NCBI GenBank assembly: GCA_012861695.1
Contig: JAAOOA010000056.1
Span: forward strand, 6,116,207 to 6,180,206
Origin: Trematomus loennbergii
Lineage: Eukaryota; Chordata; Actinopteri; Perciformes; Nototheniidae
DNA length: 64,000 nt
Direction: 5' to 3'
Numbering within the stretch: position 1 is the stretch's first letter; each line of letters starts with the position of its first letter. Shown here piece after piece: positions 1 to 10,100 of the stretch. The notes under the pieces are model-generated. The model did no database searches. It saw only the letters and a program-made list of their open reading frames with translations, and was not told the origin of the DNA. Position numbers and translations under genes: made by a program.

Positions 1-350
1 TGATATATTGTAGGGCCATACCTATATAAGGTATATTTATACATTTCTGTTTTCAAAATACCAAACAGATCATGCATTTTAGCCATGCCTCATTTCGCTC
101 TATGTGCTGTTTGCTGTCTACGGGGCTGATTCTGTGAGCTGCAGCTGACCACGCCCCCCTGCAGGAGAGGGGAGCCGTGCTCTGATGAATCAGAAGAGGG
201 GGAGAAAAAAGATCTTCGTCCTCCGTGTTTTATTATATAGAGTCGTTATTCATTTGTTTTAAAGCTCAATAAATAACAAAGAAGACCTTTGACCGGCACT
301 TTTCTAATTTTGTCCGGAAGATTTAAACTTTAACGGACATCTTGACCGGC

Positions 351-372
351 GAAAGAAACTGAAACTGAAACT
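351..372 (+). promoter_or_regulatory. ISRE-like motif inside family A element
   Basis: Three tandem GAAACT units directly follow GAAA. This matches the interferon-stimulated response element pattern GAAANNGAAA recognised by IRF proteins. Seen directly; activity is inferred only. Confidence 0.4.
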
Positions 373-742
373 CTGCCGCACGGTCCCCTCGTTCCTTGGA
401 AGAGGCGGAGAGGTGGGTGTTTGTCATCTGCTGTGGACTAACCGGAGAGAATTACAGTGCTTGCCTCGACGGGGAGGGATTGCATTGAATTAAAGCAGCG
501 GAGCAAACGCTTGCCTCGGGAGGGAGAAAAAAAGCCACAGCGGAGAAAAACGGAAGGGTAACCATGGTAACTATGGGCGGGAAGTCTTCTTCGCTGCTTT
601 TGTGGCAGACTACAGCGCCACTTACAGGCCTGGCATATGTACTACAGCGTCTCCAGCGCTTTCGAGCGGCAATGGCCGGCCGTGGCCCAACCCCACATTC
701 CCCTGATAGGTGGAGAGTTGCCCCGATAGCCGTAGCGCCACC

Positions 743-758
743 GTCCTGACGTCAGGAC
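743..758. promoter_or_regulatory. Palindromic full CRE in family A element
   Basis: A perfect 16-nt palindrome, GTCCTGACGTCAGGAC, contains the consensus CREB/ATF site TGACGTCA. The same palindrome is intact in the second copy of the element at 33738-33753. Confidence 0.5.
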
Positions 759-972
759 AGTGTTCAAATCTGGATCAGTTTTTATCAGATCCGTTGCAGC
801 CCCGTTTTTAGAGATTTGGGTATGGAGGAAAATAGAGAGGGTTGTGTTTTCTGACACTTGGTGAGTTCCCTGGAACACCGGGGACACATATTCATGTATA
901 AAAGACGTACAAAAGTGCATTTTGCATGATAGGTCCCCTTTAAATGAAAAGATATGTGAGTCAAGAGCTTAC

Positions 973-1160
973 CCAGTATGTCAAGGTGCTGCAGGGAGGG
1001 GCAGCTGGCCGCCAGCTCCTCTACGTCTGAGTCGCAGACGGTGCGGTTGGCGGTGAGGAAGAGTTTGCGCAGGCGGGGCAAGTTGCGGGCGAGGTGCTGG
1101 AAACATCCGGTGCTGCTCTGCAGGGTGGGACACCAGCCCAGGTCCAGCTCCTCCAGCATC
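973..1160 (-). CDS. fbxl4: fbxl4 coding exon 7 (LRRs)
   Basis: This exon of 188 nt encodes [16 protein letters not shown] through LQHLDIL. The acceptor is CTCAG at 1161-1165 and the donor GTAAG lies just left of 973. It is the last exon visible; the next exon should begin with the sequence following HLDILG, and I see nothing like it in 1-972. Confidence 0.95.
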
Positions 1161-4100
1161 CTGAGGGAGCAGGACAGCACTGGGGTGACTCGGCACACAC
1201 ATTCAGACGTTCACTGAATACAGGTCCTAATTTCTTTCTTTTTGCTCAGTTTGGACAAGAAGACATTCGTTGTTTACAGCACTGAAACAGTGTGTAATGC
1301 TTACCTGCAGCCGGTCACGAGCTCGGCCAGGCCTCGGTCCGTCAGGTTCCTGCAGCGCCACAGGTCCAGAGAGCGGAGTGAATAGCAGCGGGCAGCCAGC
1401 ATGCTCGCCACAACGTCATAGTCATCGATCTGCAGGAGCAACAGGCAGCCGTTAACAACTATAAACGCTCTCTACAGCGTGCAATATTTGAATTAGAACC
1501 GGAGGATGAAACCCTCTTTATTTGTGTCACATGCACACAGCACAGCACACCAGTGATATTTGACCTCTGCATTTACCAACCTATTACTAGGAGCAGCCCA
1601 GGAGGGGAACTGGGACCTCTCCAAGTAGTCCACACTCCATATTTTAGGTCTGGTCAGGGACCCTACGATTCCCAGTTCAAGCCCCTACTGACTGAGCCAC
1701 TGCCGTTTGCAGGGCAACTCTCTGATGCGTAAAAACGGACCCTCAAAATATGGAACTCTGCAGCAACCTCCTCAAATGTTGTAATTGATTCAGAGGATAT
1801 GATTCGTGAACTAGGGCCGTAACAGTTTATGCATTTGTGTAGATTGATACACCCAATGCTGAACCAAAGTTACGAAAAAATGAGTTCCACCTGGAAACCT
1901 TCAGTCATATGCCGTTAGCAAGTATTCCTGAAGTTAGCATTCCAAAATGATTGGCATGAGAGACAGTCACACAATGACAAGCGCGAATGAAACAGCTAAG
2001 ACACGCCTGCTGGATCCCTGTCAGCTACAACAGAGAGAGAGTTGGGTACAGGACAAGAACATTGTGTCACTAAGGATGTTGGACAGAAGTGAGAAATGGG
2101 ATGGAGTTATGATTGAGTCAGTATCTTCCAGTTGTCTTTTACATTTTGAGCAAACGTTGAAAACCATGAAAAAAAAAACGGATTAGCTGCATATGCTGTT
2201 TTAAAGAAAACAATCAGATGTTCTCAAGAGAGAACAAAGGACTAACAGAGAACACCTTGCCCAGAAAGAAGAACTGATTTGTGTTGGCAAAGCTATTATT
2301 GTTATCTTTGTTGTCAGTTAATGTTGGTCATATTTCCTCCTTTCATCACAAGATGAAAGCAAAGATATGCAATTGAACTGCCAGTGCAGGAACTTTACCC
2401 ATAGTCATGACAGCCTGCAAGTGGAGAGGATTTCAACTTTTGGCTAAAAGAGTTGCTTTCATTTTGTATTTTCATTGCCAAAAGTTGCAAAGCTATTCAC
2501 TAATGATGACACGTTAGCGTTAAGGTATATCACAAGTGGAAACTGTACTCAAAATGTGACATTCCGTTCACCTTTTCTCATTTGCTTTATCATAATTGTC
2601 CTTTAGTATGCAGAACTTGGATGACAAATCAGCTGTTTACAAAGTAGATGGGTGAGTCAGTCAAATGTCAGGTGAGTTGGTAAATAAGTCTGTCAGTAAA
2701 TACGGAAAATATGTTTTATAAGCATGATAAACGGAACATTTACTAAAATGTCTTACCCGTTAATCTCATGAATATATGAAGAAAAAAAAATGCAGTATAT
2801 TAGTGTCAACATACACATATGTATGAATACCGCATCGTGTGTGCCATTAACACGGTGGACGTCTTCATAACATAATTTAAGAAATAGTTTTGCAATATTA
2901 GCTTTCTGGCAAAGAATAAGATGAGAAGACTACTCTCATATTCGTCTTGGAAAACATAAGGCCACAGCCACCAGCCTATAAACTTAGCTTAGCATATAGG
3001 CTGTAATCAGCTAGCCTGTCTATGTCCCAGAAGAACAAAATATTACCAACAAAACACCTACCAGTGCCCCTAAAATTCTAACAATCCAGTTTGTTTAATT
3101 TTACAACCATAGAAGAGTAAACACTGCAAATTGATGTTTGTCTTACACTTCCGTTTTTTTGGAGCTTATACATATATTTTGCTTAGTGAGCTTCAGAGGA
3201 GCTGGTAGGCAGATGTTGTCATCTTTGGAGAGGTTCAGGCTAAGGTATTCCCAGATTGCAGTCTTTAGGCTAAGCTAACCAACTGATGGGTGTAGCCTTC
3301 GACAAATTGCTATTGATTTAGCTACATTATTTCTGTACTTTCTGTAAATAATAACTGGTATTGTTTTCCAGTATGTGGGTACATTTAACTCATGTTTGAA
3401 TTTAATTAGTTAAGCAATTACTTTAATAAGTTATGTTTAATTAGTAAACATTTAAGGGAGGTCTAAGTAAAATGTCCAGTCAAGGATGGACTGAAGGCTG
3501 TACTTAAATAGTGTTAATTGCCATTGCTTTGTCTATTTTGCACCCAACCAAAATTGTTAGCATCTCAATTATTGCTCAGTACTGATGTGTCTGCCATCTT
3601 TTGGACAAGCTGCTATCCAACGAGGCCACATGGTGTGTTGTGTATTAACAGACTGCTTTATTTGGACTTCTCCCTGTGGGTTTCTGAGTGTGTGTACATT
3701 CTTACCCTCACACAGCTCCCTAGGTTGAGGTGTCTCAGCTCTATGCAGAAAGTCAGGACGCTCAGAATAGCCGTTTGCTGCAAAGAGAAAGATGTTACTG
3801 ATGTAGAGTTGTTATTTTGTTAGCAATATTACATAACAAAATAAATCCATTCCAGTTTGGTACACATCTCAGAACCTATAGCTTGCAATCAGGAATTCAC
3901 AACACATCAGGAAGCAATAGAACAACACAGAACAAACTGGCAACACATTCTCCATTACAACTTCTCATACAAGGATACTTGGTCAGAACACTTTTACACC
4001 CTTTGTTCCTCTTAAATCAAAAATGTTTCACTGCAGGTATGTCGTCCAAGACTCATGGCTAACGTTACACAACTTAACGGGTAACGTTTCAGGTTCATAT

Positions 4101-7100
4101 TTGTATGTAGTGTCTCGACTGTGACATGTCTCCATGCTTTAATGTTCAAAAAGCTCTTTATTGTTCTCATACTGCTGTGCTGCAGCACCTCTTTTCACCC
4201 TCTGTCTGAAACCAGAGCCCAGTCTGCTCTGATTGGTTAGCTGACCAGCTCTGTGTTGATTGGTTAACTGCTTAGAGATGTCCCACCCCTTAGCAAATCA
4301 CGTACGTAATATGTTTGATTGCTAGCCAATAGAAGCGGTAGTGAAACATAGTGATGCCACTATGTTACGGAAGTAAACATAAGAGTCGAATGGAGGCCTT
4401 TCAGGCGATTTTACACAAAAACCTATATACACACTACAGGAAAGGGAAACCCACAAAAAGCACAATAGGGCCCCTTTAAGTAACATATTTTAAGTAGATT
4501 ACAAATGCTATGCAGGTTAAGTGTGATTTTTTTGGGGTTAGTTTCAGGGAACAAATCACTTGTTTAAGTGTTGGAAAAGATAATTGTTAGGGTTAGAATA
4601 ACTAAGTTTGTTACGTAACTTAAGTTAAGAAGTTAGTTAGTAACTAAGCTAGTTAAGAGGGCTACGTTATGTACAGTATGTGACATATTTAAGCACGTAA
4701 ATACGTTAAGCAAAGTTAAAATAAGTCAACGTTGAGTTTTACTTTCCACTGCGGACAGTAACAGCGGCCTCCTGTAAGAAGGTGCTGTGTTTGATTGACC
4801 CATCCATCATAATCCATCTTGGAAAAAAGTCATTAGTTATTAAAAAGGCCCACAAGTCAAAGCCTTAAAATAAAAAAAACAGATGCTAGAGAGGTATGTG
4901 GAGCGTCATAGTTTGACGCACAAGGCCACTGAGCGAGCTGCTGTATTTGACGAGCTGGGAGTGATAACGGAACAGTATTGGAGTCACATGTTCATCATCA
5001 AACTAAACCCCAAACTTATCCCAGTCTAAATCTACAAGGTATACATTAAAAATAACAATATACCTTTAATTTACATGTCTAGTCATGTCACCAAAAGTTC
5101 CTCCTAAGTGATTTCCTGTCTGCTGCCGCGGGCACTCAGGCAACGCTTATTGTATCTAAGGGAATTTAATAGGACGCAACAGCTAGTTTTCACCTCACAA
5201 AGTCAAGCACAGTGAGGACACAGACCTCTCCAGTGGCGCTGCAGCTTGGATAGAGATATGGGAATTCAACACTGCAACTGCCAACACTGTGTACCTCAGG
5301 GCAGGAGAAGGTGTCAGACATGGAAGTGAAAGCCTTTTGTGTGTGTTGTGTTTGGTGCGTGTGCTGCAGCCTGTCGCTGGCTTCTTTATAAACGCCTCTC
5401 TCCGCCGAGCTAGCCATTTAATTAGAGCAGTGACAGGGTAATGACAGCTGAGATGTCAGGCCCTCAAACAGACACACAGCCTGCTCTGTCTGCCCGCTGG
5501 GTGAAAACAACCTGCAGCACGCTGCCTGGCTCCACCGCAGGAACTCTACACTGCCTACTGCCCACAATCTGAAACATGACAAACACTGGAGAAAACGCTG
5601 AGGGGGAAAACAATACAGCCGTTTTACACGTCAGACAGGCCTGAACCTGACATGCAGTACGTGTCTGCAACACCCCCTGAGCTCAGACTTTACTTAGTTC
5701 ATCTCAAAAGATAATAATAAAAATGAGCTACGCAAAACGTAAAGCATGTGCCACCAAATAAACAGCTTGTCCAACATTAGGACATTGTGAAAGTCTTCTA
5801 AAAGTCTTGTGAAAGTCTAACATTTACTTAAACTTCAGGATGGAATAATATAGGATTTTATTGAAAAAAAGTTATTAGAAACACTGACAATAAGTTGATA
5901 TTAGTGAATTTCTAATATCATGATAAACAAGAATATTCTAACTTCAGAAAGCTGTCTAGCTCGCTGTTATTGTAGAGAAGTGAATACTAGAGCCTGGTTT
6001 AAAGAATGAGCTTTTAAAATTAAATCTTGGTTTGTTTTAAATCTTCAGGCCCTTCAGAAATGATCAAAACGAGACAATCTGAAAAAGGGAATTATCATAA
6101 TTTAGGTTAAACAGTTCAGAGCTCATAGACCAACAGTATACAACCTGTGAGTAGCTAGGTATTGGCTGTAAAGGGCTACAAGCTTAAAGGTTAGAGACTA
6201 GTCAGTTAAGACTAGTTAATGCTTCTGTTTTGTACTGTGGTCATACAACACTTTTCTCATACATTGGAAATACGGCAAGCTACCCAACAGAAACGGCTAA
6301 ACTTATAAACTGATTTGTTTCCAACAGTCACAGATGAAGACACAATCATCTTTTCAAGCAATTCTAGAAAGATTTGCTTTGTAGATGTCTGCAGAAAAGG
6401 ACGATGATGATTACTACTGCAGCAAACCCTTTTTGTTGACAATAAAAAAGCTAAGACGCTCATGTTACTGTCAAGCAGACATGTTGACGTCCAAGCATGT
6501 CAGTGTTTTCGCTGTTGGTAATGTGAGTATTCAACTTGTTCTGCCTTATAATTAGCATACCAATGTGATGTTTCTATCTGTATGCTAATTTGCCTAGCAT
6601 CCAATCTTTAATACTGACTTTTGTTGCTTTTGGCTCCTTGTGATCTTGCCACTTAAATAGTGGTGACAGAACACCTGGAAACGTACTGTATGAACATAAA
6701 TTGCTACATTAGAAAAAGAGATTGTAAAATACAACATTAAAAACTTTCAATCTAGTGCTTTCAATCAAACGGCATCCGCAAAGGAGGTCTGCCTATTTTC
6801 ATAAAACAACGTATGTCAGTTACTCTTTCCATGCTCAAGAATAAATGGTGAACTGCTTATTTTAAGACAATGCGGATGAGATGTTATGTTATAATCTCAG
6901 AAATGTCCAAAATTCTACAAGTTTCCCAGAATATTCAACGATTTTCTTAACCTCTCATTAATCTTCCTAGCGTGATATCTTCTCTATATTAGGCAATACT
7001 GGAAAATGACTAACAAAATAAGACAAATGTAGTCTTGTTGTATAAACGGTAACCAAGCAACCTGCATATTACAAATAGGGAAACCATTTAGAATACAAAC

Positions 7101-10100
7101 ATATCATTAACTATCCTACAGTCTACCTGCTGTATTTGGATAATGATGTTAAAATGTCACTTTGATAGAGGTTTCCCAGATACATTGTTGACCGTGCCTA
7201 CCTCTATCTTGGTCCGGTAGAGCACCAGCCTGCGGAGGCGTGTCAGTTTGGAGATGTGTGTGAAGGCCTGCGGGTGGAGGCGGTCGCAGGAGGACAGGTT
7301 GAGCTCCTGCAGCCCGGGACACGTCTGAGAGATGACCTCCAGGCAGGGCTCGTTCAGGAAGTGGCAGCACGACAGCTCCAGGGAGCCCAGGCTCTGACCA
7401 CAGGCCTTCATGAAGCTGAGGGGGGAATAGATGTACAGGGGAAATCAGGAGAGGAATACATTCATTAGCAACATACTAGTCCACATGTCCCTACTTTAGA
7501 CAATATGACTTTTACATAATATCTTATTTTCTTTTTGTCATTATTGAAAAAGCTTGGTAAAACTTTCTATGATGCACATGTCTATAAGTCATTGTAAGAA
7601 TACTAATAATGTGCTATAATCTGTATAATTATAGTTATAACACATTAGAAAGCAATTTATATTTACTCATAAGGTCAAGCATTATAATACTCTATATATG
7701 CTGGTGACTCACATATCTTTTTGTTGCCAGGATGTAGTATAACCCTTTTTTCACTTTTCAGTCACTTTTGATTAATGTTCACATAAAAGTGAAATGTATA
7801 ACTACAGTTAAGTTTAAATAGTTTCAGGTTCCATCAAATGTTGAGTCAATGGAGTATTTTTGAGTGAGTATTTTTTGGGAAACATTACATTAGTGAAATG
7901 TAAATGTGCGTGCATCATTCAGTTGTTCATCATTAAAAGGTTGTGTACATTTGAAGTACTACATTTCTGTTATGACTTGTAGATATTAAACTAGTTTGAC
8001 TTTGTGTGTTGCTCTTGCAAAGATTGAATACAATGTATTTCTTTATTTATTAAAAGCAAAAAAAGGACCAAATAAACAAGCGAGACTTCAACCCGCTTGT
8101 AATGTATTATTTCCGCCTATATCTCAATCATTGTAGTACTTCTCTCACTTTATAATGCATTGTAATGTGATTATAAGTAGTAGTATTAAGCAGTAATCAA
8201 AGTGCATATGAAACAATGATTATGTATTACAATCTATGGGAACTATAGTACAATTTGATCCGTGTAATTAAACTAGACCTAAAAAGTAATTCAATGCTTG
8301 ATAATGTTTTATGATCATTGTCATAAAACATTATTGTATCATTAGACAGTTTTATAAGCAGATAACCATTATAAGGATGTGTATCCCCCATCATTTATAG
8401 ACATAGAAACTAACTTTCAATCCATTGTCTTTGTCTCAGCATGTCCCTCCCTCAGAAAAAAACACTTGAGTATTTTTAGTTTCCCAAGGTCATCTGCCTG
8501 TTTTCTAACATGTGCGCGTGCTGACAGTCTGACCTGCTGAAGCCGGTCAGGGTGAGAGCTCCGCGGTTGCCGATCCAGGACAGGTTGAGCCTCTGGAGGA
8601 GAGTGCAGCGGCTCTGCAGGTGTCCCAGGGAGGCGTCACTCAGCCGGCCCCAGTAGGGCTGCAGGCTCAGCTGGGTGTACTGCAGTGGGTCGCAGCAGTG
8701 CTGGTGTAGCAGCTTACAGCTCTGGGCCAGACGGCAGAGGTCCGGCAGGGTCAGGTGGCTCAGAATCAGCTGGATGAGCTGTGGATGGGAGATGGGAGAA
8801 AGAGGATAAGGTTATGGAAAGAAAAGGCAAAGAAAAAGAGACAGGAGAGACAAAACATAAGACTGTTATGTCTGTTAGGAAACACAGCACAAACCAAAGA
8901 GTGGTAGAACCTAGTAGAGAATAACAGAGAAGTCTAGAGAATGTAAAATAGTGTTTATCTGGGTCACAAAGCACTGATAGCAGGATCAGTGGAGAGGTGA
9001 GCCGGTTTGTTTTGCACCGTGTTCGTGTTCCCTCTCAAAGAGAAAGAAGGATTGTGCGAGTGTGTGTTGCAGTGATTTAACAATACACGGTGTTCAAGCG
9101 AGTATCAGCTGACAGATAATAGCTATATTGTGTTTCTGAAACAAACACACGGCGGTTGTGAAGACTGCTGTTAATGGCAGCGGTTTGGAGAGGAGATAAG
9201 AGAAGGAATATCAAGAGAGCTGCTGGTGTTTTGAAGCTCATTTGAGACAACATGATATGTGTGCCTGGCATGGAAATGACTGAGTCCATGATTGCTTACG
9301 ATATCAAGTTTCAACAGGTCCGAGCTACAAAATCCACGTGTTCTCTTGGAATACTGGTTATTATGGTGTACATGTGCACTCTGGCGCAGGTATAATGATT
9401 GTAGGGCTTGCTGTTGCTAATGATCTTGGGTTTTATGGCTGAAACTAACGCCGTGCAGGTAATGTTATACAGTACCCTGCCATCGTTTGACACTATTCCT
9501 TTGATCCATAGGTGGCAGTAACATGCAAAGAAATGCTGCAAGGCACCAACAAAGGATGTAAAGAAGAAGATTGCAATCTGGTCAACATGGATGTATACAA
9601 TGCAGAGCCAAAAGCTGCTTTGCAAACGATTTATGAGGAAGGATAAGCATTGAACACGTTCGTTTCAGCTCAAGGAAAGTGATGTTTGACACAATACTCC
9701 AAAGGGCACTTTTAATGACAACCACTATTATTAATGTGGGTGACAGTAGAATGGTTTGACATAAATGAAAGCAAAATATCTATGGAGGCACACCATAACC
9801 GAATATTTATTGGTAAAAAAAACCTAAATAAGCCTTTTGTGAAGAAAAAAAACCCATTACTAATCCCTTACACGAGCTTGAGAATCTATTCGGAACTGCA
9901 ACTTCAAAAAATGATATACTTCTGATGTTAATATAATTTTTTTTATTCTATTTTATTTCATGTTTAATTGGACATTTTACTTTATTTTATAATGTGTATA
10001 TACATATTTTTATTTCACTTTATGTTATCTTTTGATTGCACATTCTTACCTTTACTTCCTATGTTTATATTAATATTTAGTATTTTATTTTCATTTTACT

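Larger units (their letters stand above)
1..939 (+). mobile_element. TTAA-target non-autonomous DNA transposon, family A, long copy (left end outside window)
   Basis: Bases 1-105 and about 610-939 match the complete copy at 33447-33934. The right terminus AGGTCCCCT is followed by TTAA (940-943). Between the shared flanks this copy carries about 500 nt absent from the short copy: a GC-rich, leader-like stretch ending in a Kozak-like ATG (564). The TTAA target suggests a piggyBac-type origin. No transposase is encoded. It lies in the fbxl4 intron, 34 nt beyond the exon 7 donor. Confidence 0.75.

Noticed and set aside
564..749. 61-codon ORF with a good Kozak context
   Set aside because: It runs from the cargo into the shared MITE sequence. 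The product looks arbitrary, so it was noted only as part of the transposon finding.
978..1217. Plus-strand ORFs opposite fbxl4, faxc and coq3 exons
   Set aside because: Antisense shadows of real GC-rich exons on the minus strand.
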